DNA from: UBA8752 sp036159995
Lineage (GTDB): Bacteria > Bacteroidota > Bacteroidia > Flavobacteriales_D > Sanyastnellaceae
Reading direction: 5' to 3'
Length of the DNA: 64,000 nt
Assembly: GCA_036159995.1 (NCBI GenBank)
Contig: JAYYEI010000072.1
Span: forward strand, 1 to 64,000
The stretch's first letter is position 1, and each line of letters begins with the position of its first letter. Both the position numbers and the translations under genes were made by a program. The notes beneath the pieces are model-generated. The model ran no database searches. It had not been told where the DNA came from and was given only the letters and a program-made list of their open reading frames with translations. This document shows, piece after piece, positions 16,376 through 25,918 of this stretch.

Positions 16376-18718
16376 ATGAACCGACTCCTTCTCCTCCTAC
16401 TCCTCTTCGTTTCCACGTCCACCGTCGCCCAAGAGGCTTCGGAGCGCCGCGGCCATTGGACGACGATCTCCTTGACCCCGGACCTGTTGCCCACGGTCAA
16501 GGCCGACGATGCCGTGGGCCTGAAGCTGGACCTCGAACGCTTCGAGGCCCTGCGCGAGACGCGTCCGAAACGCACGTCCATGGCACTGCCCTTCCCGGAT
16601 GGCGCGGTGGACTTGCGGCTGCAGCGATTCGACGTCCGCAGTGACGCCTTCGAGGTGGCCGTGACCGGGCTGGATGGGTTCCGCTCGGTGGAGCCCCGCA
16701 CCCGCATCGTGACTTACGAGGTCGAAGGCGAGGTCACCGGCACCCTCATCCTCTTCCACGACCATGTGGTGGCCTCCCTGCAACGGGATGGGCGCCGCTG
16801 GGAGCTGAACCGCCGTGCTGGCGATGTCCACGCCCTCTTCCCCGTGGACGCGTCCACAGATGACCGGACCTTCACCTGCGGGGTCGAGGACCAGGCCGAA
16901 CTCCCGCCGGCCGATTCCGGGCCGGGAGCCAACGAATCTCGAGCGTCCTCGCTCCTCGAATGCGTCGAGGTCGGGCTTGAGGTGGACCAATTCACCTATC
17001 AGGCCCTGGGCTCCAACGTGGACGACGTGGTGGACTGGGCACTGGCCATCATGGCGTCGGTCGACCAGATCTACCGCAACGAGCTCAACGACCTCATCAC
17101 CCTCGACGTGCGGTTCCTGCACATCTGGGTCTCCCCGGACCCCTACGCCACGGTGGTCAACGACGGCGGCGGGTTGCTCGGCGCCTTCAACTCCGAGTGG
17201 AACAACAACCCCAACTTCAACTCCATTCCGTTGGACCTGAAGCATTACCTGACCATCCGGACCAACATCGGAACGGGCGGCATCGCCTACCTCAATGGCC
17301 TGTGCAACAGCTACAACGCCGGCCTGAGTGGCAACCTCTCCTCCACCACGACCTACGACCTCAATACCTACGCGTGGAACCTCGACGTGGTCTCCCATGA
17401 AATCGGTCACAACTGCGGCTCCAACCACACCCACTGGTGCGGATGGCCAGGCGGCCCCATCGACAATTGCGGCAGCCTCGAGGGCGACTGCACCGGCTAC
17501 ACCGACAGCCCCACTGGACAGCTCGGCACCATCATGAGCTACTGCCACGCCATCGCCGGCGGCAGCAAGACGTTGACCTTCCACCCCCTCGTGGAGGACA
17601 ACGCACTCATCCCGACGTTCAATGCGGCCAGCTGCATCGGTACTTGCGGCGACCAGATTATCGAGACCACCGACCTCCAGTGCGGGGACGCCACCGCCTG
17701 CAACTACACCCCGGGGGACACCAACACCGAAGGCTGCATCTACGCAGGTGACTGTGCCGAATGCGGCCCGGACGGCGGCGTCATCGGCGGACTCGAGGTC
17801 CTTGGACTCACCGCCACCCTCGCCGGGACCGGAGTCCAAACCACGCCCATCGACGCCTCGGGCACGCCGCAGGCGCTGGACATCACCCTGGACTTCAGCA
17901 ACACCCAGAGTGGCGGCTCGTGGCCCGGCGACATGGTGCTCGTCCTGTGCTCCCCTGGCGGAGACTGCCTCCAGGTCGGCGGCTACGACGTGGACCCGGG
18001 CTACCCCTCCGCCGGCGCATGGCCGGGCGGATGGAACGTCTCCACAGCGGGCATTTACACCGCCAACATCAGCCTCTCCCTCGTTCCGCTCAGTGGCAGC
18101 GGCAGCTGGTCCGTGCAGGTCATCAACGGCTGGACCAGTTCGGGCATCGTGGACTACGATATGGACCTGCAGTTCCCCGGCCTCTGCCCGCTGGCGACCG
18201 ATGTGCCGGGTTGCACGGATGCCGCGGCCTGCAACTACGATGCGGACGCCACCGTTGACGACGGCTCCTGCCTCTACGACGACGCCCTCGGTGTCTGTGG
18301 CGGGGACTGCACGGCGGACGCCAACGCCAACGGGATCTGCGACGACCAGGAGACCTGCGGTGCGGGGGCCTGTGGAGCGGGCACGTGGTGGGATGACAAT
18401 GCCGGCCTCTGCCGCTCGCTGCTCCTGACCTGCCCGGGCGACATCGACTTCAACGGCTCAGTCAACGTCACGGACGTCCTCGATGTGCTGGGCCAATTCG
18501 GCGTCGACTGCGGCGGCTCGAATGCCGCTCCATCTACTTGCCCCAACCTGCCCTGCTGTGACGCGGACGCTTGCGGCACCGGGACGGTCTGGAATGCGGC
18601 CACCGGCCAATGCGTCTCAAGCCTGACGGTCTGTCCGGGTGACGTGGATAGCGATGGCATCGTAGGGGTCAACGACGTGCTGGACATCCTGTCCAACTTC
18701 GGGGGCGCCTGCGAGTGA
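16376..18718 (+). CDS. Secreted M12B/reprolysin-like zinc metallopeptidase with P-domain-like and dockerin-like modules
   Basis: A 780-residue exported protease. A 19-residue signal peptide ends TVAQ; residues 20-205 are a propeptide. The catalytic domain (about 205-425) has the zinc motif HEIGHNCGSNH with ligands His341, His345 and His351 and Glu342 as base, followed by the Met-turn GTIMSYCH (Met387). Then come an NYxPGDTN Cys-rich linker, a proprotein-convertase P-like beta domain (about 465-600), a DDGSC repeat (about 620-640), and two dockerin-like EF-hand modules, CPGDIDFNGSVNVTDVLDVL and CPGDVDSDGIVGVNDVLDIL, the last at the very C-terminus. I see no T9SS type A or B tail, which is unusual among the large secreted proteins of this window. 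Confidence 0.88.
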   Translation: MNRLLLLLLLFVSTSTVAQEASERRGHWTTISLTPDLLPTVKADDAVGLKLDLERFEALRETRPKRTSMALPFPDGAVDLRLQRFDVRSDAFEVAVTGLDGFRSVEPRTRIVTYEVEGEVTGTLILFHDHVVASLQRDGRRWELNRRAGDVHALFPVDASTDDRTFTCGVEDQAELPPADSGPGANESRASSLLECVEVGLEVDQFTYQALGSNVDDVVDWALAIMASVDQIYRNELNDLITLDVRFLHIWVSPDPYATVVNDGGGLLGAFNSEWNNNPNFNSIPLDLKHYLTIRTNIGTGGIAYLNGLCNSYNAGLSGNLSSTTTYDLNTYAWNLDVVSHEIGHNCGSNHTHWCGWPGGPIDNCGSLEGDCTGYTDSPTGQLGTIMSYCHAIAGGSKTLTFHPLVEDNALIPTFNAASCIGTCGDQIIETTDLQCGDATACNYTPGDTNTEGCIYAGDCAECGPDGGVIGGLEVLGLTATLAGTGVQTTPIDASGTPQALDITLDFSNTQSGGSWPGDMVLVLCSPGGDCLQVGGYDVDPGYPSAGAWPGGWNVSTAGIYTANISLSLVPLSGSGSWSVQVINGWTSSGIVDYDMDLQFPGLCPLATDVPGCTDAAACNYDADATVDDGSCLYDDALGVCGGDCTADANANGICDDQETCGAGACGAGTWWDDNAGLCRSLLLTCPGDIDFNGSVNVTDVLDVLGQFGVDCGGSNAAPSTCPNLPCCDADACGTGTVWNAATGQCVSSLTVCPGDVDSDGIVGVNDVLDILSNFGGACE

Positions 18719-18721
18719 AGC

Positions 18722-19408
18722 TCAGCCCGCCGCCCCGGAACGGGCGGTGAGCATGGGCACGAAGGCGAAGGCCCCGTGGGTCTGGCGCGTGAACGTGGTC
18801 TCGTCCATGCGGCGCACCTCAGTCATGGTCTGCTTGCCCTCGCCCGCTTCCGGGTCGTCAAGGGGAATGATGAGCCGACCTCCCACCGCCAGCTGGCCGA
18901 GCAGCGCCTCGGGAATGAAGGGTGCTCCGCACGTGACCAGGATCCCGTCGAACGGGGCAAAGGCCGTCTTGCCTTTGTACCCGTCCCCGTAGTAGCAGCT
19001 TGCCCGGTAGCCGAGCTTCTTGAGGAACGGGGTGGTCCGATCGTACAGGTCCTTCTGCCGCTCGATGCTGTGGACCTTGTAGCCCATGGCGACCAAGACG
19101 GCGCACTGGTAGCCGCTTCCGGTGCCGATCTCCAGCACCTTGGCCCCGGCCGGAAGGCGGAGGAGTTCGGTTTGCCGCGCCACCGTGTAGGGGTGGCTGA
19201 TCGTCTGGCCGGCCCCGATGCGGAAGGCCTTGTTGTCATAGGCGAAATGCACGAAGGCATCGTCCATGAAATGGTGTCGGGGAACGCGGTCCATCGCGTC
19301 GAGCACCCGCTCGTCGGCGATGCCCATGCCGCGCAGCTTGTCGAGGAGCGCCTTGCGAAGCCCCTTGTGCCGGTAGGTGTCATCGAGATTGGCTGCGGTC
19401 GTCGCCAT
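18722..19408 (-). CDS. pcm: Protein-L-isoaspartate O-methyltransferase
   Basis: Repairs aged proteins by SAM-dependent methylation of L-isoaspartyl and D-aspartyl residues in the cytosol. The 228-residue length is standard. Visible motifs: QTISHPYTVARQTELL (substrate loop), VLEIGTGSGYQCAVL (motif I, SAM binding), VHSIERQKDLY (acidic post-I loop), and GDGYKGKTAFAPFDGILVTCGAP. The real start is ATG 19408; the frame stays open upstream over the divergent oxidoreductase gene but that part is not coding. TATTTTCG precedes it. Its 3' end lies three bases from the convergent metallopeptidase stop. Confidence 0.94.
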   Translation of the reverse strand: MATTAANLDDTYRHKGLRKALLDKLRGMGIADERVLDAMDRVPRHHFMDDAFVHFAYDNKAFRIGAGQTISHPYTVARQTELLRLPAGAKVLEIGTGSGYQCAVLVAMGYKVHSIERQKDLYDRTTPFLKKLGYRASCYYGDGYKGKTAFAPFDGILVTCGAPFIPEALLGQLAVGGRLIIPLDDPEAGEGKQTMTEVRRMDETTFTRQTHGAFAFVPMLTARSGAAG

Positions 19409-19511
19409 GGACCATCGAAAATAGGCGCAAGCCCGGCCGGGATTCGGTGTGGAAATCAAGGCTTGCCAACATTCGCCCCGGGGTCGTCCGACCGGGTACT
19501 TTCGTCCGTCC

Positions 19512-20528
19512 ATGTCCTCTCCCCTGCGCATCGGTGTCCTCGGAGCCGGCCACCTCGGCCGCATCCACCTGCGTTGTCTGCAGCCCCTCGGGGAGGCCTG
19601 GCAACTCGTCGGGATGCACGACCCGGATTCGGCCGCCGTCCAAGCCGTCTCCGACCTCGCCCAGGAGGAAGGTTGGACTGCGGTGCCGAAGGCTTTCGAT
19701 TCGCCTGAGGCGCTGCTCGCCGCCGTGGACGCCGTGGCCATCGTGACGCCCACCGCCCACCACGCTCGCATGGCGGAAATGGCCCTGGCGGCTGGCTGCC
19801 ACGTCTTCATCGAGAAACCGGTCACCACAACGCTCGCCGAGGCCGAGGTCCTCATGGCGGCCCGGGATGCGGCCGGCAAAGTGGTCCAGGTCGGCCATGT
19901 GGAGCGCTTCAACCCCGCCTTCCGGGCGGCGGAGCACCACCTAGACCGCCCCCGCTTCATCGAAGCCCACCGGCTCGCCCCCTTCAACCCGCGCGGACTC
20001 GATGTGCCCGTCGTGCTCGACCTCATGATCCACGACATCGACCTCGCGCTGCATGCCCTTGAAGGCGACGTGGTGCGGGTCGCGGCCAATGGGGTGGCCA
20101 TCGCAGGGGACAGCGTGGACATCGCCAACGCCCGCATCGAATTCAGCTCCGGGGCCGTCGCCAACCTCACGGCCAGCCGCGTCAGCTTGAACCCGATGCG
20201 CAAGGTGCGCCTCTTCCAGCCCGACGCCTACCTCTCCGTGGACCTGCTGAACCGAAGCGCCCAGGTGGTCCGCCTCGAGGACGTCGGGGACGGCGAGGAG
20301 CGGGATCCCTACGGCCTCTACCTAGACGTGCCGGGGCGGGCGGCACGTCGGCTCCACATCGACCAACCCGACATCGGCCAGGCCAACGCCATCGCCGACG
20401 AACTCACCCATTTCCACGCCGCCTGCACCGGGGCCGCGCCCTGCCGGGTGCCGCTCGAGGACGGCCTCGCCGCCTTGCGTGTCGCGCAGGAGGTAATGGA
20501 TTGCATTGAACCCTCCCTGAAACCATGA
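19512..20528 (+). CDS. Gfo/Idh/MocA-family oxidoreductase
   Basis: NAD(P)-dependent dehydrogenase of sugars or sugar-like compounds, 338 residues. The N-terminal Rossmann fold has GVLGAGHLGRIHLRCL, the family signature IEKPVTTTLAEAEVLM carries the catalytic Lys, and VLDLMIHDIDLALHAL carries the conserved His of the C-terminal domain. Substrate cannot be assigned; in other bacteria this short type is often found near lipid A or UDP-sugar genes. ATG 19512 is preferred because the Rossmann fold begins eight residues later and TACTTTCG lies seven bases upstream. It overlaps the DUF4494 gene by four bases, and that pairing may be functional. Confidence 0.9.
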   Translation: MSSPLRIGVLGAGHLGRIHLRCLQPLGEAWQLVGMHDPDSAAVQAVSDLAQEEGWTAVPKAFDSPEALLAAVDAVAIVTPTAHHARMAEMALAAGCHVFIEKPVTTTLAEAEVLMAARDAAGKVVQVGHVERFNPAFRAAEHHLDRPRFIEAHRLAPFNPRGLDVPVVLDLMIHDIDLALHALEGDVVRVAANGVAIAGDSVDIANARIEFSSGAVANLTASRVSLNPMRKVRLFQPDAYLSVDLLNRSAQVVRLEDVGDGEERDPYGLYLDVPGRAARRLHIDQPDIGQANAIADELTHFHAACTGAAPCRVPLEDGLAALRVAQEVMDCIEPSLKP

Positions 20529-21085
20529 CCCGAAACTGGTTCACCTGCGTCGTCAAATACACCCGCCACGGGGCCGACGGCGTCGAAGAAAAGACCACCG
20601 ACCAGCTGCTGCTGGACGCCTACACCTACACCGAGGCTGAGGCCCGGCTCGTCGGCATCGTGACCGATGTCTGCACCGGCCCGTTCGAAGTCCAGTCCAT
20701 CACCAAGAGCAACTACGCCGAGGTCGTCCGCTGGGATACCGGGGACAAGTGGTTCCGCATCAAGGTGGCCCTGACGAGCTTTGACGAGCGGAGCGGCAAG
20801 GAGAAGGAGTCCAACCAGTTCTTCCTCTTCAGCGCGGACGACGTCAAAGACGCCTTCGACAAGACCCGCGAGTTTCTCAAGGGCGCCGGCATCGGCTTCC
20901 TCATCCCCGCGATCAACTACACCAAGATCAGCGAGATCTACCCCCAAAGCGAGGAGGGATCGACCAACATGACCGCAGCCGACGGCTACGGCGCCGTGCC
21001 GGCCGACCACCCCTCCATCGCCCAGCCTGCGGCCGAGGACACCGTCCCGGCCGGGGTTGATCCGGAGACTGGGGAAGTGAACTGA
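20525..21085 (+). CDS. DUF4494 protein
   Basis: A 186-residue cytosolic protein of the Bacteroidota-restricted DUF4494 family, function unknown. The family core is visible: NWFTCVVKYTR at the start, TDQLLLDAYTYTEAEAR, then KSNYAEVVR and DKWFRIKVAL, and FLIPAINYTKISEIYP near residue 140. The last 45 residues are Ala/Pro/Glu-rich and probably disordered. The ATG overlaps the oxidoreductase stop (ATGA), so the two are translated together. No catalytic motif is apparent. Confidence 0.88.
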   Translation: MTRNWFTCVVKYTRHGADGVEEKTTDQLLLDAYTYTEAEARLVGIVTDVCTGPFEVQSITKSNYAEVVRWDTGDKWFRIKVALTSFDERSGKEKESNQFFLFSADDVKDAFDKTREFLKGAGIGFLIPAINYTKISEIYPQSEEGSTNMTAADGYGAVPADHPSIAQPAAEDTVPAGVDPETGEVN

Positions 21086-21095
21086 CGAGCGGGCG

Positions 21096-23012
21096 TCAGG
21101 CCCATTCCCAGCAGGACCGATAGGCGCCTGTCGCCTCACAGTGCTGGGTGAATCCGGCATAGAAGCCATCGGTGCCCAGCGTCGCGCTGTCGCCGATGAC
21201 GAGCAGATGCATCCGGGCGCGGGTCATGGCCACATTCATGCGCCGGTGCTCGGCCAGGAAGCCCACTGTGCCGTCCGCATTGGACCGGGTCAGGCCGATG
21301 ACCATGATGTCGCGCTCCTGGCCCTGGAAGCCGTCCACGGTCTGGATGGTGAGCCGGCCTTTCGCGGCGACCACCTCGCTGTGGAGCAGGTCCTCGAGCA
21401 GAGTGACCTGGGCCCGGTAAGGGGCAATGACCCCGATGGAGGCAGCGGGGTGCTGCTGAAGCAATTCGCGAACGCGATCCACGGTGAAGGCCGCCTCTTC
21501 GGGGTTGCGGATGCTCGCGTGGGACCGGCCGGTGGTGTCGGCCTCCGGCGCGGACCGCTCCTCGTCCCAACCCCGACCCGCCGTGTCGATGAACGTCAGC
21601 GGCAACAGTTCGCCGAGGGTTCTGCCGGCCACGTCCGGGGCCGCCTGGAGCGCGCCTCCGTAGAACGTGGCATTCGGGAAAGCCATGATGTCAGCGTGCA
21701 TGCGGTACTGGGTGTCGAGCAGGTGCACGTTGCGCTCCCGGTCGATGGCCTTCTCGAGCAGGCTCACGCCCAGGCCCGCCTTCAGGGCCGCCGGATCCTT
21801 GACCGTGGGCGGCAACTGAAAGGCATCACCCGCGAGGACCACGCGCTCAGCCGACCGGATGGGAATCCACGCCGCGGGCTCCAGGGCCTGCCCCGCCTCG
21901 TCGAGAATGGCAGTACCAAACCGCCGTCCCGTGAGCATGCGGTCGGCGGCCCCGACCAGCGTGCAGCAGACGACCTCTGCCGTCTCCAGCGCCCGCTCGG
22001 CCAGGAAGCCTTCCAGGCGGTCCGCTTCCTTGCGCAGGTCCCGGGCCTCCGCGTAAGCGGCGCGGCGCGCAGCCCGTTGGTCGGCACCGAAAGTGCGGAA
22101 CTGCTTCTCGGCCTCGCGCGCGGCCTCCTCGGCCTGCTTCCGGAACGCCTTGACCTGCTTGTGGTCCGGATCGGCGGCCACGACCCGGTCGAGGGCGCGG
22201 TCCACCACTGCCGGGTCGACGCGCATGGGGTGGCCGATGCGGACCACATTGAGCCCCACGGCCCCGAGCCGCTCGACAAGGAGGTCCGCCGCCGCATTGG
22301 ACGGCGTCGCACACAGCACCTTTTCCCCTCGACGGACAAGGGCCTTGACGAGCTGCACGAGCGTGGTGGTCTTGCCGGTCCCCGGCGGGCCGTGGAGTGT
22401 GGTCACCTCCGGCGCTGTCAGCGCGTGGGCCACGGCGCGGTTCTGGGAGTCGTTCAGGTCGGGATGCGCGAAAGGGTCGGGCTCGACCGGTTCGGGCCGG
22501 GCATAGCCGAGGACGACCTCCCGAAGCGCCGCAAGGCGGCTGGGCTTGCCATCGCGGCCCGCATTGAGGACGTCGGACAGGGCCCGCGCCATTTCCTTGA
22601 AGCTCCGTTCGTCGAACCGGGCATCGAGCACCCAGCTGCGGTGCGTCGCCTGCTCGGGGAGCTCGTCCCCGTCGAGCACCACTTCGGCTTCCAGACCTCG
22701 CGCGGAGCGGACGATGCCCCGGTGGGACACGGCCTCGCCCTTGGCATCCGATGAAGACAGCTGCACGGCCGACCCCGACCGGAACGCCCCGGGCTCGCCG
22801 GATTCAGCCTGGACCTCCACCGTGGGTCGCCCCCCCAAGGTGAAGGCGGTGCGCAGGATGCTGACGGGGGCCCAGGTGAGGCCCTCGGCCTTGCGGCGCG
22901 CCACGGGCTGGCCCTCGAGGATGGCGGCATACCGCGCTTCCTCTGCCCGGTGCTCGAGAACGAGGGCTTCGGTCAGGGCGGACAACTCCGCGATGCTGTC
23001 GCGGTGGGCCAT
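21096..23012 (-). CDS. Superfamily 1B DNA/RNA helicase (IGHMBP2/UPF1-like)
   Basis: A 638-residue ATP-dependent 5'-3' helicase of the IGHMBP2/Upf1-like branch found in many Bacteroidota. Motifs in order: Q-like LNDSQNRAV, Walker A GPPGTGKTTTL (about 215), Ia ATPSNAAAD, Walker B ILDEAGQAL (about 385), III LAGDAFQLPPTV, QYRMH, V TVDGFQGQERD and VI NVAMTRARMHLL. The N-terminal 190 residues include a beta-barrel-like segment inserted before motif I as in IGHMBP2, and a long coiled coil rich in Glu/Arg lies between motifs Ia and II. A role in replication, repair or RNA processing is possible; none is established by context. The ATG sits seven bases after the stop of the large secreted protein upstream. 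Confidence 0.92.
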   Translation of the reverse strand: MAHRDSIAELSALTEALVLEHRAEEARYAAILEGQPVARRKAEGLTWAPVSILRTAFTLGGRPTVEVQAESGEPGAFRSGSAVQLSSSDAKGEAVSHRGIVRSARGLEAEVVLDGDELPEQATHRSWVLDARFDERSFKEMARALSDVLNAGRDGKPSRLAALREVVLGYARPEPVEPDPFAHPDLNDSQNRAVAHALTAPEVTTLHGPPGTGKTTTLVQLVKALVRRGEKVLCATPSNAAADLLVERLGAVGLNVVRIGHPMRVDPAVVDRALDRVVAADPDHKQVKAFRKQAEEAAREAEKQFRTFGADQRAARRAAYAEARDLRKEADRLEGFLAERALETAEVVCCTLVGAADRMLTGRRFGTAILDEAGQALEPAAWIPIRSAERVVLAGDAFQLPPTVKDPAALKAGLGVSLLEKAIDRERNVHLLDTQYRMHADIMAFPNATFYGGALQAAPDVAGRTLGELLPLTFIDTAGRGWDEERSAPEADTTGRSHASIRNPEEAAFTVDRVRELLQQHPAASIGVIAPYRAQVTLLEDLLHSEVVAAKGRLTIQTVDGFQGQERDIMVIGLTRSNADGTVGFLAEHRRMNVAMTRARMHLLVIGDSATLGTDGFYAGFTQHCEATGAYRSCWEWA

Positions 23013-23018
23013 GGTCGA

Positions 23019-25412
23019 TTACTGGCGGTCGCGCAGGATCTGGAGGGGACCGACATACCGGAACCCTTGGCCGTTCTCCGTGATGACCCCGTTGTGCTCG
23101 ATGTCCTCAAGCGGAAGGTCATAGGAGTTGACGTCCATTTGCACGTAGTAGGTGCCCTCGGCCGCTTCGTCCTCGTCCGGGGACCACGAGTTCTCATAGT
23201 CCTCCTGGTAATAGAGGACCTCGCCCCACCGGTTGTAGACTGTGAGCGTGGGGCCGAGGGAACTGATGGCATTGCCCTTGATCTCGAAGGCGTCATTCTC
23301 TCCGTCGTTGTTGGGCGTGAAGACGTTGGGAATCAATTCAATCGCGCAGGGGCCGAAGTTGACGTCGAAGCTCATCGCGTCCTCTCCGATGCACGGCGGG
23401 GCCATGCTGACCACCACGTTGTACACGTCTGTCGAGTTCACCGTGAGGGCGCTGCCCGTCTCGGCGAGGGTGCCGCCCAAGTCGGAACTCCAGACGAACT
23501 CGAGCTCCCATTCGGAGACCCCGAGGTCGGGCACGAGGATGTGGTCGTCTCCGATGCAGAGGCCGTAGAGTTCCTGGTCCGGACCGAGGACCGGCGGAGC
23601 GTAGACGCCCACCGGCACCGTAGCGCTGGCGAGGCACTCGTCGATGTTGCCGCCGGTCATGTTCATCGTGACGGTGACGTTGACCGGGGAATCCAATCCG
23701 TCCACCGTGGCCGTCGCACCGCTGTTGTTGCCGCTGACCGGGTTGATGGATCCGTCCGTGGTCTCCCACGTCCAGTCTACGTTGAGGTTGCCGGGGACGT
23801 CCGCGGTGGTGGCCGTCAGTTCAACCGGCACGCCACACCAGTTGTCGGCGGCCGTCAGGTCCACCTCCGGAGCGGGCTCCACCGTCACGACCATGGTGTC
23901 GGACGACGTGCAGCCGAAGTCGTTGGTGACCGTGTAGACGTATTCGAAAATGCCCTGGTTCTCCGGCAGGATGCTGATGTTGTCGCAGTCCCCGCCATCG
24001 TCCACGATGAAGGGGCCGGTCCAGAAGCTGCTGTCGCAATCGGCGCCGATCTGCGGCGTGAAAACGATGGGGTCGGGATACAGGCTCGGCTCGAAATTGA
24101 TGTACCAATCGAAGATGAAGCCGTTGTCCGACCCCCAGCTGTCGCAGACCTCGATGGTCCAGGTGCCATTGAGTGGACAGCCTTCGAGGAGGGTCCAGGG
24201 CTGGGCCGATTCATAGGTTCCGCTCGGCAGGGTACCGCCGGCGTTGTCCGCCCAGGTGCCGTTCGTGGCGTCCGGGGACCAGAAGTAATCGTAACCGACG
24301 CCGGGGTCATTGGCCTGGGCATCCACATCGACCGGCTCTCCGAGATAGGTGCCGCCCCCACCCTGCTGGTGCACGCCCATCGAACTGCCGTCAGGGCAGA
24401 TGAACGTGATGGTGAGGTCGCCCATGAAGCTGTGCTCGAAGTTGATGAAGAAGTTCTCGAAGTCCTCCGCCGACTCGATCACCTGGCCCGAGTTGAAGGC
24501 GGTGTAGACGATGGACGAGCTGAAGCACTGCGTCTGGTCGTCCGGGATGAAGAGGCCGCCACCGAAGTCCACATTGGGCGAACTGTCGTAGGTGATGCCT
24601 TCGGCCACACCGACCACCGGATATTCCTCGCCGGCGCAGATCTGGAGATCCTGCGTCGTGCCCTCGAAACTCGTGGGCGTCGAGACCAGGATGAGGTGGT
24701 CGACCAGATTGCCGTTCGGACAGTCGTTGTTGTCGACCAGGAAGAGCTGGACGTTGTAGGCCCCGGGCTCATCGTAGCTGTGGGTCACTTCCGGGCCCGA
24801 GGTGTCGGAGTTGCCATCGTCAAAGTCCCACTCCCAGCTGGCGATGAGGAAGTCCTCAGCTGCCGTGGACCCGGTGCCGTCGAACTGGATTTCCTCTCCG
24901 ACGCAGATTTGCAGCGGAACGGTTTCGACCGCGCCATCGATGGTGGTGACCACGTTGGCTTCGGGACGTTGGCAGGGCTCCTCGCAGATGACCTCGGCGG
25001 TCCAGTTGGAGTTCTCCGTGGCGTCCGACGTGAATTGCCAGGTGATGCACCCGGAGGCGTTGGTCACGTCGTCCATCTGGCTCCAGATGTCCTGGCCCTG
25101 CAAGTCGAAGCCGGTGTAAACCCCATCGGGCTGCCCGACGGCCTCGTCCGAGAGCCACATGAACAGGGTGTCCCCGGCGCCGAGGGCGCAGAGGTTGAAA
25201 TAGAAATTGATGACGGGATCCGCCGGGAGGTCCGGACAGAAGGTCATCGTGAAGTCGGCGTTCGGGGATGCGTCTCCGGCCGTCAGACCATTGTCCACGA
25301 AAAAGAAGTCACACCCGGTGTAGGTGCCGCCTTGGGATATGGACACCTCCTGGGACCACGTGGACAAGGACAGGCCGGCAAAGGCCAGGAGGGCAAGAAT
25401 GCGGTTCGGCAT
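23019..25412 (-). CDS. Large secreted protein: CUB-like, PKD and P-domain-like modules with gliding-motility C-terminal domain
   Basis: A 797-residue exported surface protein of unknown function. After a signal peptide (1-21, ending WSQ) comes a CUB-like beta domain (about 24-145), a PKD domain (about 165-255, with the WEWDFDDGNSD core), a proprotein-convertase P-like domain (about 325-470, DLTITFICPDG and GTWTIEVCDSWGSDNG), two more Ig/PKD-like segments, and a gliding-motility-associated C-terminal domain (about 705-797: NVFTPNNDGENDAF, VYNRWGEVLYY, GTYYVQMDV). The C-terminal module is a T9SS type B signal that usually depends on a SprF/PorP-like partner, which is absent here. No catalytic motif is evident, so an adhesin or matrix role is likely. 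A small secreted protein gene lies 9 bases upstream. Confidence 0.87.
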   Translation of the reverse strand: MPNRILALLAFAGLSLSTWSQEVSISQGGTYTGCDFFFVDNGLTAGDASPNADFTMTFCPDLPADPVINFYFNLCALGAGDTLFMWLSDEAVGQPDGVYTGFDLQGQDIWSQMDDVTNASGCITWQFTSDATENSNWTAEVICEEPCQRPEANVVTTIDGAVETVPLQICVGEEIQFDGTGSTAAEDFLIASWEWDFDDGNSDTSGPEVTHSYDEPGAYNVQLFLVDNNDCPNGNLVDHLILVSTPTSFEGTTQDLQICAGEEYPVVGVAEGITYDSSPNVDFGGGLFIPDDQTQCFSSSIVYTAFNSGQVIESAEDFENFFINFEHSFMGDLTITFICPDGSSMGVHQQGGGGTYLGEPVDVDAQANDPGVGYDYFWSPDATNGTWADNAGGTLPSGTYESAQPWTLLEGCPLNGTWTIEVCDSWGSDNGFIFDWYINFEPSLYPDPIVFTPQIGADCDSSFWTGPFIVDDGGDCDNISILPENQGIFEYVYTVTNDFGCTSSDTMVVTVEPAPEVDLTAADNWCGVPVELTATTADVPGNLNVDWTWETTDGSINPVSGNNSGATATVDGLDSPVNVTVTMNMTGGNIDECLASATVPVGVYAPPVLGPDQELYGLCIGDDHILVPDLGVSEWELEFVWSSDLGGTLAETGSALTVNSTDVYNVVVSMAPPCIGEDAMSFDVNFGPCAIELIPNVFTPNNDGENDAFEIKGNAISSLGPTLTVYNRWGEVLYYQEDYENSWSPDEDEAAEGTYYVQMDVNSYDLPLEDIEHNGVITENGQGFRYVGPLQILRDRQ

Positions 25413-25421
25413 GTCGGTGGT

Positions 25422-25838
25422 TCAGCGTTGGCCCTTGGCCTGGCGAGAGAGGTGCCGGGTGTACAGTCCCTGGCAGCGTTGGACACTGTGGAATTGCAAC
25501 GCCCCGCGGTCGCCCACCTTGAAGTTGGTTGGCAGGCTCGGATCGGCACTGTACTCGATGGCCCAATCGCGCGGATCGAAGGTCGCCGGGTCGAAATCGG
25601 CGGAGGAGAAGACGGTGTTGCCATCGGCGGACGGGGTGCCCTCGAGCTCGGGGAACTCGACACCCTTCGGCATGTCGGCCACGAAAATCCAGCCCTCGGC
25701 GGCCACGAAGGCGTCGAATTCCGGACCGGAGTGGGACTCGATGGACAGCGTTGTGCCCTGCGTCTGCTGGGCATTCACATGTTGCGGGGCCATCCAGCAG
25801 AGGGCGAGGATGGCGGGGATCAGGCGGTTCACTTGCAT
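25422..25838 (-). CDS. Small secreted protein, unknown function
   Basis: I do not recognise this 138-residue protein. It has a clear signal peptide ending in VNAQ (about residues 1-23) and a short acidic mature part that ends in a basic tail rich in Arg, Lys and Gln. No Cys and no catalytic motif are visible. It precedes the large CUB/PKD protein by nine bases on the same strand, so it may be cotranscribed as a surface partner. It diverges from the GNAT-like gene across an 80-base spacer. Confidence 0.65.
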   Translation of the reverse strand: MQVNRLIPAILALCWMAPQHVNAQQTQGTTLSIESHSGPEFDAFVAAEGWIFVADMPKGVEFPELEGTPSADGNTVFSSADFDPATFDPRDWAIEYSADPSLPTNFKVGDRGALQFHSVQRCQGLYTRHLSRQAKGQR

Positions 25839-25918
25839 GGTTTCCTCAAACTAACCCACCTCAGGGGGCAGGAGTTGCTCGAAAGTACCACATTTGCGGC
25901 CCCTCGATTCTGATTGCG

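Noticed and set aside
22950..25913. A 987-codon open frame on the plus strand opposite the CUB/PKD protein and the helicase start
   Set aside because: High GC leaves antisense frames open. The product is a Val/Gly/Asp-rich low-information sequence without motifs, while the minus strand encodes clear domains.
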